From positions 1 through 11,474 of the forward strand of contig JAUVBO010000027.1 of NCBI GenBank assembly GCA_030591195.1: a stretch of DNA of 11,474 nt, read 5' to 3'. The number at the start of each line of letters is the position of its first letter. Position 1 is the stretch's first letter. This document shows positions 1-7,788 of this stretch, one piece after another. Below the pieces are notes generated by a model, which saw only the letters and a program-made list of their open reading frames with translations, did not search any database and was not told the origin of the DNA. A program made the position numbers and the translations under genes. This DNA is from Pseudomonadota bacterium. Lineage in GTDB: Bacteria > Myxococcota > Polyangia > GCA-2747355 > JACKDQ01.

Positions 1-909
1 AGGGTCGACGGGCTGATCGCCTGGTCCAGCTCCCGGGTTGGCAACCACGACATCTACCTGATGAAGACCGACGGTGCGCTGGTGCGGCGGTTGACCCGCT
101 CGGAACACGTCGACTGGTATCCGCGCTTCTCGCGCGACGGCAAGCGGATCCTCTTCACCCGCAGCAAGCGTGGCTGGGTCGCGGAGACCGACGCCAACCG
201 GCTCAACAAGTGGGACCTGTTCCTGATCGACACCGCTGGCGGACCGCCAAAGAAGATCGTCGACAACGCCAGCTGGGGCACCTGGATCGGCGCCGACGAG
301 ATCCTCTACTCGCGCAAGACCAAGGTCTTGACCAGGAAGCTCGATGGGACCGAGACGTTGCTCGTCGACAGCACCCAGGTCGAGGGGCTTGGCGGCGCCG
401 ACCTGCAGACCCCCCACCTCTCGCCCGACCGCAAGTTCCTCACCATCACGCTGCGCGGCGCCAGGCGCGAGACCGGTATCTACAACCTCGGCGAGAAGAC
501 CTGGGTCGCCACCGGCCAGGGATGCCAGGTCAACTGGTTCCCCGCCGGGGATCGCATCATCTGGATCAATCCCTCGGGCAACGGCGGCAGCGAGGTCTTC
601 AGCATGCCGGTGGCCGGCGGAAAGCCGACCAAGGAGTTTTCCGCCGAGGAGATGCGCTTCATCGACATCCCCGGGCGGCAGTCCCACGAGTACTTCCCCC
701 AGCTGTCGCGTGCTGGCAAGTGGCTGGTCTGGGGTGCCACGCGCCGCGGGCACGACCACGACATCGCCGACTACGACGTCTTCATCTGGCAGGTCGGGTC
801 GCCCCACGGCGAGGTGGCCCGGCTGACGTTCCACAGCGGCAACGACCGCTGGCCCGACATCTTCATCCCCCAGCAGCCCGAGGCTGCCGCAGCGGGGGCC
901 AGCAAGTGA
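1..909 (+). CDS. TolB-like PD40 beta-propeller protein, 5' partial
   Basis: The frame is open from base 1, so the gene begins outside the window; the in-frame ATG at 61 is internal because repeat sequence continues upstream of it (GLIAWSSSRVGNHDIYLM). The visible 302 residues contain repeated PD40/WD40-type blades. Typical pieces are DIYLMKTDG, WYPRFSRDGKRILFTRS, DLFLIDTAGG and TPHLSPDRKFLTI. These match the periplasmic TolB C-terminal propeller pattern, in which each blade carries an SPDGxxIAF-like strand and a DIYxxxxDG strand. The C-terminus is a short Ala-rich tail. Family knowledge suggests a secreted or periplasmic protein-binding propeller; the missing 5' end hides any signal peptide, so the location is inferred. 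The stop overlaps the next gene by four bases (GTGA), which implies translational coupling to the outer-membrane-type protein. The ligand or partner is unknown. Confidence 0.85.
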   Translation, partial: RVDGLIAWSSSRVGNHDIYLMKTDGALVRRLTRSEHVDWYPRFSRDGKRILFTRSKRGWVAETDANRLNKWDLFLIDTAGGPPKKIVDNASWGTWIGADEILYSRKTKVLTRKLDGTETLLVDSTQVEGLGGADLQTPHLSPDRKFLTITLRGARRETGIYNLGEKTWVATGQGCQVNWFPAGDRIIWINPSGNGGSEVFSMPVAGGKPTKEFSAEEMRFIDIPGRQSHEYFPQLSRAGKWLVWGATRRGHDHDIADYDVFIWQVGSPHGEVARLTFHSGNDRWPDIFIPQQPEAAAAGASK

Positions 910-1979
910 GCACGCCGCAGAACCTGCCGCGCGCGCTCTTCGTCGCCGTGACCTTGGGTCTGGTCGTCCTCTCGCTCGAGCCGTTGCTCGATCGCACGCT
1001 GGCCCACCGGCAAGCCCGGCAGGTCACCAGCGCGGCCGCCGAGGCGGTGGCGGATGGAGGGCAGGGTCCCGGCACGCGCTGTGGCGAGGACCGGACGGCG
1101 CTGCTGCGGCTGCGGGCTCACGCGCCGTTGCTGAGCAGCTGGGAAAACGTCGGCGGGTGTGGTGCCGGTGGGGGAGGGGCGAGCTCGACCAGCGGCGGCG
1201 CGAAGTGGATCGGCCGCGGCGTTCGCGGCGGGCGCTTCGATCTGCAGTGCATCGGCAGCCAGACCTTCGCCCCCGATGGCGCGTACTTCACCACCGTCAA
1301 CACGCGGGTCGCCACGGGCGCCTTGCTGCAGAAGTGGAGCATCGCGGCCAACATCCCGCTGGTGCACAAGCGGCAGGAGCTCGAGGAGATCGACGCCGGC
1401 GTGGCGCCCAGCGGCTTCGGCGACGTCAGCCTCGAGCTGACGCGCAAGCTCGGCATCACCAACGCCAGCATCGCGACGCTGGTGGTGAGCTTTCCGCTGG
1501 GGGCTCACGACGCCGTTCGCCAGGGCGTCGTGCTGCCACAGCACCTGCAGCTCGGCGCCGGCGTGCCGAGCTTCACCGGGGTCTTCGAGCACACGGCCGA
1601 CTTTGACGGCGGGCTGATGGTCCTCGGCGGCAGCTTCACCTATGGCGGCTGGGAAAACAGCATCAAGGACTTCCGCGCCCCGAGCATCGCCGCCTACAGC
1701 TACGTCGGCTACATGCTCGGGCCCTTCGTCCCCTCGGTGGGCTTGACCGCCGCAGCCAAGCTTGGCCAGGACCGCGAGGGTGATCGGGCCGAGGAGGACC
1801 TCGAGCTGCGGCAGTCGAAGGCGCTGGAGGAGGTGCCGATCGCCACCGCCACGGTCAACCTCGGGCTCGAGTGGTCAACCGACTGGTTCGCCCTGTTGCT
1901 CTCCGCCGCGACACCTTTCTCCGCCGACGGGGTCGAGTCGTTCACCCTCTCGCTCGGTGCCTCCACCTCGCTCTTCTGA
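906..1979 (+). CDS. Outer-membrane beta-barrel-like protein
   Basis: This 357-residue protein starts at a GTG inside the stop codon of the preceding gene; the same frame is open further upstream, but that part is only a shadow of the propeller gene. Residues 10-24 form one hydrophobic stretch (ALFVAVTLGLVVLSL), read as a signal peptide or anchor. A Gly-rich segment with one Cys follows at about residues 83-101. The remainder has alternating hydrophobic/polar strands with many aromatic and Gly residues (for example DGGLMVLGGSFTYGG and YSYVGYMLGPFVPSVGL) and ends in a terminal Phe, as expected of a beta-barrel recognised by the BAM machinery. It loosely resembles the transporter-like barrels annotated as meta-pathway phenol-degradation family, but I cannot assign it firmly. 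Context suggests an envelope role together with the propeller and glycan genes. The substrate is unknown. Confidence 0.75.
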   Translation: MSTPQNLPRALFVAVTLGLVVLSLEPLLDRTLAHRQARQVTSAAAEAVADGGQGPGTRCGEDRTALLRLRAHAPLLSSWENVGGCGAGGGGASSTSGGAKWIGRGVRGGRFDLQCIGSQTFAPDGAYFTTVNTRVATGALLQKWSIAANIPLVHKRQELEEIDAGVAPSGFGDVSLELTRKLGITNASIATLVVSFPLGAHDAVRQGVVLPQHLQLGAGVPSFTGVFEHTADFDGGLMVLGGSFTYGGWENSIKDFRAPSIAAYSYVGYMLGPFVPSVGLTAAAKLGQDREGDRAEEDLELRQSKALEEVPIATATVNLGLEWSTDWFALLLSAATPFSADGVESFTLSLGASTSLF

Positions 1980-1997
1980 TCGCGTCCGAGACCATCG

Positions 1998-3083
1998 ATG
2001 ACCCCGGCCGCCCCCCCCGAGCAACAGCAGACCCTGCGGATCGCCGTTCTCGGTGGCGGTGGCTTCCTCGGCTCGCACCTGATCGCGGCCCTGCTGGCGC
2101 GCACGGCCCACCGGTTGATCGCCGTCGATGTCGATCTGGACCGGCTCGATCAGCTGGGCCGGGCCGAGGGGCGCCTGCGACGAGTCGAGGCGTCGATCAG
2201 CGAGCCGGGGATCGTCGAGGCTGCGGTGGACCAGAGCGACCTGGTGATCTCGCTGACAGCCCTCTGCAACCCCTCGCTCTACAACACCCGCCCGCTCGAG
2301 GTGATCGACGCCAGCTACACCGACCTCGTCCCGCTGGTCCGGCGCTGCGCCGCCTTGCGGCGCCGGCTGGTGCACTGCTCGACCTGCGAGGTCTATGGTG
2401 CCACCGCCCCGGACACGCTCCTCTCCGAGGACCAGACGCCGCTGGTGCTCGGCCCGGTGCACCGCGAGCGCTGGACCTACGCCTGCGCCAAGCAGCTGCT
2501 CGAGCGAACGATCTGGGCCCTTGGTCAGCACGGCGAGCTGCCGTTCACCATCGTCCGGCCCTTCAACGTCATCGGGCCGCGGATGGACTACCTCGCGGGG
2601 GTCGACGGCGACGGCATCCCCCGGGTCCTGGCCTGCTTCATCGGCGCGCTGCTGGCCGGTGAGCCGCTCGCGCTGGTCGACGGCGGCCATCGGCGCCGGT
2701 CGTTCATCTGCGTCGACGACTTCGTCGGCGGGATGCTGCGGGTGATCGCGCGGCCGGAGGCCTGTCGGGGGACGATCCTCAACCTCGGCAACGCCGAGAA
2801 CGATGTCTCGATCGCCGAGCTCGCCGACCGGCTCGCGGCCGTCTTCGTCGAGCGGCACGGCGGGATCGATCCCGGGCGGCAGGTTGTCAGCGGCGAGGCG
2901 TTCTACGGCCCCGGCTACGACGACGCTGAGCAGCGGATCCCAGACATCGCTCGGGCGCGGCGCCTGCTCGACTGGCAGCCGACGACGACGCTGGCGCAGA
3001 TGCTGCCCCCGATCATCGACGACTACGTCGCCCGCTACGCTGGCCGGATCCCGGCGCGGTCCGCGGGACGGGCGCAGGGGTGA
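1998..3083 (+). CDS. UDP-apiose/UDP-xylose synthase-like SDR enzyme
   Basis: This 361-residue extended short-chain dehydrogenase of the ArnA/AXS branch probably converts UDP-glucuronate, with bound NAD+, to a decarboxylated pentose nucleotide. The NAD-binding GxxGxxG lies at residues 19-25 (GGGGFLG), and the YxxxK pair is Tyr161/Lys165 in RWTYACAK. From remembered sequences, plant AXS fits better than the ArnA dehydrogenase domain. Shared stretches are NTRPL (96-100), STCEVYG (128-134), FTIVRPFN, IGPRMD, IPRVLACF (207-214), and FYGxGYDD before RIPD (302-316). Both cysteines linked to plant AXS chemistry have counterparts, Cys90 (ALCNP) and Cys130 (STCE), where E. coli ArnA has Ser at the second site. 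Glu131, Arg158 and Arg313 are also kept. It lies 18 bases after the barrel gene without a strong Shine-Dalgarno and overlaps the GT2 gene. The alternative is a plain UDP-xylose or UDP-4-ketopentose synthase. Confidence 0.85.
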   Translation: MTPAAPPEQQQTLRIAVLGGGGFLGSHLIAALLARTAHRLIAVDVDLDRLDQLGRAEGRLRRVEASISEPGIVEAAVDQSDLVISLTALCNPSLYNTRPLEVIDASYTDLVPLVRRCAALRRRLVHCSTCEVYGATAPDTLLSEDQTPLVLGPVHRERWTYACAKQLLERTIWALGQHGELPFTIVRPFNVIGPRMDYLAGVDGDGIPRVLACFIGALLAGEPLALVDGGHRRRSFICVDDFVGGMLRVIARPEACRGTILNLGNAENDVSIAELADRLAAVFVERHGGIDPGRQVVSGEAFYGPGYDDAEQRIPDIARARRLLDWQPTTTLAQMLPPIIDDYVARYAGRIPARSAGRAQG

Positions 3084-3826
3084 GCCGCGTCGGGCCGCGG
3101 CGCGGGATCGTCATCCCGGCCTTCAACGCCGCGACGACCCTGCCGGGGGTCTTGCGCCGGATCCCGCGCGAGACGCTGGCGAACCTGGCCGGGATCTGGA
3201 TCGTCGACGACGGCAGCCGGGACGGCACCGCCGCAGTGATCGAGGCGCTCGCTCGCGAGCACCGGACAGTGAGCGGCGTGTGGTTGCCGCGCAATCGCGG
3301 CTATGGCGGCGCGATGAAGGCCGGGCTGGCGGCGGCGCGGGAGGCCGGGGTGGAGCAGCTGGCTTGCCTCCACGCCGACGGGCAGTACGCGCCCGAGCGG
3401 CTGCCGTCGCTGCTCGCGGCGCTGGGCGACGAGGAGCTCGATCTGGTTCAGGGTTCGCGCATCGCCTCGGGCACCGGGATCAGCGGCGGGATGCCGCTCT
3501 ACAAGTACGTCGCCGGCCGGCTGCTGACCTCGCTCGAGAACCGCGTCTTCGGCCTGCGGATGACCGACTACCACAGCGGCTACCTGGTCTACGGTCGCCG
3601 GGCGCTCGAGCGGGTGCCGTTTGCCGCGCTCAGCGACAGCTTCGACTTCGACCTCGAGGTGATCGCCTGCTGCCGGGCCCTGGGGCTCTGCATCGGCGAG
3701 CTGCCGATCCCGACCCACTATGGCGACGAGGTCTCCTACCTCAACCCCGCGACCTACGGGCTGCGGGTGCTGCGCGTGATGGGCAACTACCTCGTCGGAC
3801 GGTACGATCGCTTGGTCCGAGCCTGA
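3080..3826 (+). CDS. DPM-type GT2 family glycosyltransferase
   Basis: This 248-residue GT-A fold enzyme is of the dolichol-phosphate mannose/glucose synthase-like group. The GTG start overlaps the preceding TGA by four bases, with an AGGGG run just upstream. Visible motifs are IPAFNAA (12-18), the nucleotide-binding VDDGSRDGT (42-50), NRGYGGAMKAGL (72-83), the metal-binding HADGQY (98-103) in place of a DxD, and the family signature GGMPLYKY through SFDFDLE (136-193). The C-terminal PTHYGDEVSYLN (211-222) is also typical. No membrane helices follow the catalytic domain, so it is a cytoplasmic or peripheral enzyme of the short DPM1 type and not the ArnC/GtrB type with two C-terminal helices. 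Family enzymes usually transfer a sugar from a nucleotide donor to a polyprenyl phosphate. Position suggests it could use the product of the adjacent SDR enzyme, but donor and acceptor are not determined by the sequence. Confidence 0.9.
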   Translation: MSRVGPRRGIVIPAFNAATTLPGVLRRIPRETLANLAGIWIVDDGSRDGTAAVIEALAREHRTVSGVWLPRNRGYGGAMKAGLAAAREAGVEQLACLHADGQYAPERLPSLLAALGDEELDLVQGSRIASGTGISGGMPLYKYVAGRLLTSLENRVFGLRMTDYHSGYLVYGRRALERVPFAALSDSFDFDLEVIACCRALGLCIGELPIPTHYGDEVSYLNPATYGLRVLRVMGNYLVGRYDRLVRA

Positions 3827-3851
3827 CGCCTGCGGAGCCAAAGGGGGAACG

Positions 3852-5975
3852 ATGAACGGCCACAACCCGGGCAGGGTCTTCAGCTCGCTGCTCCTCGGCG
3901 TCGGGCTCGCGGTGGGGTGCAACGGCGCGGGCTTTCCCTGGCCCCTCGAGGACCCGGGCAAGGTGGGCAGCGCGGGGCTGGGCCACGCCGAGGTCGAGCA
4001 GCTCGGCGCTGGCTACGACCGGCGTCTGGCCAGGGCGATGGTCCGGCGAGTGGCGCGGCCGACGCGAGCCAACCTCGACTACGCGGCCTACGCGGCGAAC
4101 GTGATGTTGCATCAGCCCGACGCCGAGGTGGTCCAGCCCGAGGGTCAGGTGCGGGTGGACCAGGCCCAGCTCTTTGACGGCTTCGTCGTCGCCGACAGCA
4201 TCGTCGCTGCCATCGCCAGGACGCCCCTGACCGAGGCCGAGCGTCGCGCGCCGCTGGCGTTCACTCCGCTGGTCGACTACCTGTCCCAGTGGGACCCGGC
4301 GCAGGGCGGCCCGCTGGAGGACGCGCGGGCGGCGGTCCGAGGCGAGACCTGGGGCGCGACCAAGCGTCCAGGGACGACGTTTCAGCAGATCGTCGCGCTC
4401 TACGTCCACCGGCCGGCGGGCGGGGCGGTCCAGCTCTGGGCCCGGATCGAGTTCCAGCCGTGGGCCAAGCTCTTTGCGGGCATGCCCGACGAGGACGGCG
4501 ATGGCTATCCCCAGGTCTACGGGCGGCTGAAGGGCGGGCTGGCGAGCTCGGCGGTGATCGCGCGGATCGAGGAGGACTACATCGGGCGGGTGCTGTCGGC
4601 CGCCGAGGTCCTTACCTGGGCCAACGAGCTGGCCAGCTACTGGTACCCCTCGCACAACACCGACATCGCTGACCTCGGCGGGGCCCAGGTCTGGCCAGCG
4701 CCGGCGACGGAGCGGGCGGTCACAGCGTCCCTCGGGGGACTGTCGATCAGGGAGCCGACGCTGGTGATTCGCGGCAAGCCCCACGGTCAGCCGATCTATA
4801 ACGTGATCGTCGTGCCGGGGATGCCGAGCTTGAGCGCGAAGAAGAAGGCGTCCGGCGGCGCGGCGGGGGCCACGGCGTTGGTCGCGGCGCTGAAGCAGGC
4901 CAAGGTCAGCGCCGACCCCGGCCCGTTGGTCGAGGCGCTCGAGGCGGAGCGCGACCGACAGGCCGGCAAGGGCGGGGCCGCCGGGCAGGGTGGGTACCAG
5001 GGCTGGGCCCGGCGGCTCGCCCCGCTGCATCGCGCGATTCGCCGGCAGCTGAAGCGGCGGCCGAAGAAGCTCCAGACGCTGATCGGCAGGCAGGGGTTTC
5101 TCTTCTACCGCAGATCGCTCGACTCCGTCGTCGGCGGCGACGTGCAGCAGCAACCCAAGGGAAAAAACCCGATGCCGGCGATCCTCGCCTTCCAGCAGCA
5201 CCTGGCGCGACACGGCGTCGACTTCTTGCTGGTGCCGGTGCCGACCAAGGCGGAGGTCTTCCCCGACAAGCTGCGTCACAGCCGGGTCAGGGCTGACCAG
5301 CTCGAGCCGATCAACCCCTACGGTCGCAAGTTCCTGCTCGAGCTCGCGCGCGGCGGGGTGGAGGCGGTCGACCTGCTGCCGACCTACCTGGCGGCGCGCG
5401 CCAAGCGGGGACCGGAGGACGAGCTGCTCTACCAGCCCCAGGACACCCACTGGACCGATCGCGGGCTGCGGATCGCCGCGCGGACCATCGCCGAGCGGAT
5501 CAAGCGCTACCCGTGGTACCCCGCCCTGGCCAGGAGGGCCGTCAAGTACGGCACCAGGGCGGTCTCGTTCCAGCGGCTCGGCGACCTGCACTCGCGGCTT
5601 GCGCCGCCAGAGCAACCCCGCTTCAAGCCGGCCCAGCTCGTCGGGCACCAGGTGCTGAGTCCGGACGGCAAGCCCTACGAGGATCAGCTCGGCAGCCCGA
5701 TCGTGATCATCGGCGACAGCTTCACCGGCGTCTTCCAGCGGACCTACTGCAAGCACGCCGGGGTCTCGGCCCACGTCGCGCGGGAGATCGGCTACCCCGT
5801 CGATCTCGAGATGAGCTGGGGGGGCGGTCCGAGCGTGCGCCAGCGGCTGCTCGAGCGGGGAGTCGACGCGTTGAAGAAGGTCCGCCTGGTGATCTGGCTC
5901 TTCGCCAGCCGCGACTTCCACAACTACTGGGAGGACTGGGAGGTGCTGGAGGCCGCCAAGTCTCCTGGAAAGTGA
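3852..5975 (+). CDS. Large lipoprotein with AlgX/AlgJ-type SGNH acyltransferase domain
   Basis: This 707-residue exported protein starts at an ATG preceded by a strong purine-rich site (AAGGGGGAAC, 3841-3850). Residues 9-23 form a lipoprotein signal ending LAVGC, so Cys23 is the likely lipidation site. The large N-terminal domain (about 24-320) is not recognised; it includes an acidic DEDGDGYP (213-220) that could bind calcium. A Lys/Ala/Gly-rich linker (about 330-405) follows. The C-terminal part (about 408-707) opens with GRQGFLFY, like the GWLFY start of AlgX/AlgJ domains. It has DTHW (531-534), supplying the catalytic Asp and His, and GDSF (621-624), supplying nucleophile Ser623. AlgX and AlgJ O-acetylate exported polysaccharide in the periplasm, usually with a membrane-bound MBOAT partner; none is visible here. 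Position after the SDR and GT2 genes suggests acylation of the glycan they help make. The acyl group and acceptor are unknown. Confidence 0.85.
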   Translation: MNGHNPGRVFSSLLLGVGLAVGCNGAGFPWPLEDPGKVGSAGLGHAEVEQLGAGYDRRLARAMVRRVARPTRANLDYAAYAANVMLHQPDAEVVQPEGQVRVDQAQLFDGFVVADSIVAAIARTPLTEAERRAPLAFTPLVDYLSQWDPAQGGPLEDARAAVRGETWGATKRPGTTFQQIVALYVHRPAGGAVQLWARIEFQPWAKLFAGMPDEDGDGYPQVYGRLKGGLASSAVIARIEEDYIGRVLSAAEVLTWANELASYWYPSHNTDIADLGGAQVWPAPATERAVTASLGGLSIREPTLVIRGKPHGQPIYNVIVVPGMPSLSAKKKASGGAAGATALVAALKQAKVSADPGPLVEALEAERDRQAGKGGAAGQGGYQGWARRLAPLHRAIRRQLKRRPKKLQTLIGRQGFLFYRRSLDSVVGGDVQQQPKGKNPMPAILAFQQHLARHGVDFLLVPVPTKAEVFPDKLRHSRVRADQLEPINPYGRKFLLELARGGVEAVDLLPTYLAARAKRGPEDELLYQPQDTHWTDRGLRIAARTIAERIKRYPWYPALARRAVKYGTRAVSFQRLGDLHSRLAPPEQPRFKPAQLVGHQVLSPDGKPYEDQLGSPIVIIGDSFTGVFQRTYCKHAGVSAHVAREIGYPVDLEMSWGGGPSVRQRLLERGVDALKKVRLVIWLFASRDFHNYWEDWEVLEAAKSPGK

Positions 5976-5991
5976 TCGCCCTCGGTCGGAT

Positions 5992-6043
5992 CAGCAGTCA
6001 CCCCGCTCCGGATGCGCAACGCGAGACGGCGGGGTCACTGCTG
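5992..6043. terminator. Possible bidirectional terminator hairpin between convergent genes
   Basis: CAGCAGTCACCCCG (5992-6005) and CGGGGTCACTGCTG (6030-6043) form an inverted repeat with 13 of 14 positions paired and a 24-base loop. It begins 16 bases after the stop of the AlgX-like gene, and the right arm covers the stop codon of the facing lipoprotein gene. Location and symmetry suggest transcription from both sides ends here. There is no T-run on either strand and the loop is long, so a classical intrinsic terminator is uncertain. Confidence 0.4.
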
Positions 6044-7771
6044 GCAGGCCGCCTGGCCGAAGGACCACGGCGGCAGCAGCATCCGCGCTTGCCATGTCGA
6101 CAGGCTCAGCTCGCGCTGGCTCGTCCGCGCCGGATCGTGGATCGTCGCCGCGAGCTCGTAGGCGAAGTCGAAGTGCTCGACCAGCCGCGGCACGCCGAAG
6201 CCGATGTTGACCTTCCAGCCCTGGCTCGCCGCGACCATCCGTTCGCCGTCGTAGGTCACGCAGAGTCCGCCCTGCACGTAGCCGAGCTTGCGGTCGATGA
6301 CCTTGATGCCGCTGGCGCTGGCCACGACGTGGTGCAGCCCACCGAGATGAAACAGCGTCCCGTTCCAGGCCGCCTTGGCGATGTCGATCACGTTGGTGAA
6401 GCTGCCGAGCAGCGTCGAGGCGACGGTGGCGAGGTCGAGCCCACCGCCGACCAGCGCACCGACGCCGATCTTGAACAGGATCGTGAGCAGCACTGCCGAG
6501 TCGGACGACATCGAGGTGACGTAGATCGCGCCGTCGGGCATGAAGGCCACGTCGCTCGGCACGTGGGCCTCGGGCAGGGACAGGCGCTCGACCCGGTGCG
6601 CGCCTCGCCGGACGTCGATCACCGAGATGGTGCTGTTGTCCAGGTCGAGGTTGTAGGTCTCGGGGACCAGGGCACCCAGGCCACCTCCGGCGAGCACCGC
6701 GGCGGTCTGGCCGTCGCCGGACAGCGCGAGTGCCTGGGCGCTGCCTCCCCGGACCTTGATCAACCCGAGGGCACCCGAGAGCAGGGGAATCGGCAGGTCG
6801 ACCATCGGCCGGACCGGGCTGCCGTCCGAGATCACGATGCCCTCGTGAATCACCAGGGGCGCTGACGGGGTGGAGATGTCATGGACCGAGATCTGGTCGG
6901 CGGCGCCGTCGAGCACTACCGCTCGCGTGCCGTCCGGACCGAGCGCCACCTTGGTCAAGAACCCGGCATCGATCTCGGGCAGAGCCCCCCCGGTGTCGAT
7001 CGAGACCGACCGGATCGCTCCTACGGCCACCGGGCGCCGCGGCTCGCTGATGTCGTACAGCGTGACGTGCAGGCCGCGGGCCACGGCGAGCACCGGCGCG
7101 TCGCCAGCCGTCGCGAGGCCGAAGACTGGCATCCTCACCGAGCCGTTGTCGCTGACCTCGCCCGGCAGCAGGGCCGGGCCGCCTGCTGCGGTGAGGTCGA
7201 TGACCCGGATCGCTGGCGCCGCGGTGGCGCTCGCGGCCGTGCCGACGTAGGCCACGGCGCTGTCGTCGGACAGGGCCAGCCACTCGGCGTCGGGGACGTC
7301 GAGGCGCATCGAGGTGTCGCTGATCTGGCCCGGGCTCGCTTCCTCGAGGACGGCCACCTGGTGGCCGGCGGGCATGCTCACCAGGTGATAGCGCCTGACC
7401 GTCAGCTCGAACGAGGTCTCGCCGCCATCGCAGGCGATGATCGGACGCTGGCGACCGACCGGGATCCCCTCGGGGACCTGGAGCTGGATCTCCTCGGAGC
7501 TCACGGCGATCACGCGGGCCTGGGCGGTGCCGAGGCGCACCGAGCACGCCCCGTCGAGGTGCTGGCCGGCGACACCGATCCACTCGCCGACCACGGCGGC
7601 TCCGTCGCCATCGTTGTCAATGACGTGGCTGACCGAGGGGGACGCGGGCAGGTCCGGTGTGCCCTCGTCGGCTCCGGCATCGATGACGTCGCCCGCCCCT
7701 GCTCCAGGGGCGCTGCTCTGGCAGCCCACCGTCGCCAACACGAGACATCCGAGCACCGATCGCCAGATCAT
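6035..7771 (-). CDS. Beta-propeller lipoprotein with IPT/TIG-like domain
   Basis: The start is set at the ATG at 7771 because a GGAGG lies six bases upstream and the resulting 578-residue protein begins with a compact signal, MIWRSVLGCLVLATVGC, with likely lipidation at Cys17. The frame extends to an earlier ATG at 7822, which would add an Arg-rich extension and spoil the signal. After an Ala/Gly/Asp-rich linker, residues of roughly 45-130 resemble an IPT/TIG immunoglobulin-like fold (VVGEWIGVAGQHL, IQLQVPEGIPVGRQRP). The rest has propeller-style repeats such as WLALSDDSAVAYVG, VALGPDGTRAVVLDG, ALALSGDGQTAAVLAG and DVAFMPDGAIYVTSM, as in YVTN/LVIVD surface proteins. A hydrophobic insertion lies near residues 420-460. 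It is probably an outer-surface or periplasmic binding protein. Its ligand is unknown, and no enzymatic motif is seen. Confidence 0.85.
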   Translation of the reverse strand: MIWRSVLGCLVLATVGCQSSAPGAGAGDVIDAGADEGTPDLPASPSVSHVIDNDGDGAAVVGEWIGVAGQHLDGACSVRLGTAQARVIAVSSEEIQLQVPEGIPVGRQRPIIACDGGETSFELTVRRYHLVSMPAGHQVAVLEEASPGQISDTSMRLDVPDAEWLALSDDSAVAYVGTAASATAAPAIRVIDLTAAGGPALLPGEVSDNGSVRMPVFGLATAGDAPVLAVARGLHVTLYDISEPRRPVAVGAIRSVSIDTGGALPEIDAGFLTKVALGPDGTRAVVLDGAADQISVHDISTPSAPLVIHEGIVISDGSPVRPMVDLPIPLLSGALGLIKVRGGSAQALALSGDGQTAAVLAGGGLGALVPETYNLDLDNSTISVIDVRRGAHRVERLSLPEAHVPSDVAFMPDGAIYVTSMSSDSAVLLTILFKIGVGALVGGGLDLATVASTLLGSFTNVIDIAKAAWNGTLFHLGGLHHVVASASGIKVIDRKLGYVQGGLCVTYDGERMVAASQGWKVNIGFGVPRLVEHFDFAYELAATIHDPARTSQRELSLSTWQARMLLPPWSFGQAACQQ

Positions 7772-7788
7772 GATCTGCCTCCGCCGCC

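Noticed and set aside
210..905. Upstream extension of the outer-membrane-like protein within the propeller gene
   Set aside because: The extension is Arg/Pro-rich shadow sequence. The GTG at 906 is followed directly by a signal-like hydrophobic stretch.
1998..3083. Calling the SDR gene arnA
   Set aside because: The formyltransferase domain is absent, and the AXS-specific cysteines and motifs fit UDP-apiose/UDP-xylose synthase better.
3741..5921. A 726-codon open frame on the minus strand opposite the AlgX-like gene
   Set aside because: It is rich in Arg, Gly, Pro, Asp and Ala with no domain, and the plus-strand frame has clear AlgX motifs, a signal peptide and a ribosome-binding site. Long antisense frames are expected at this GC.
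5513..6865. A 450-codon plus-strand frame crossing the convergent junction
   Set aside because: It overlaps the 3' end of the AlgX-like gene and the antisense of the propeller lipoprotein, both better supported, and has a low-complexity composition.
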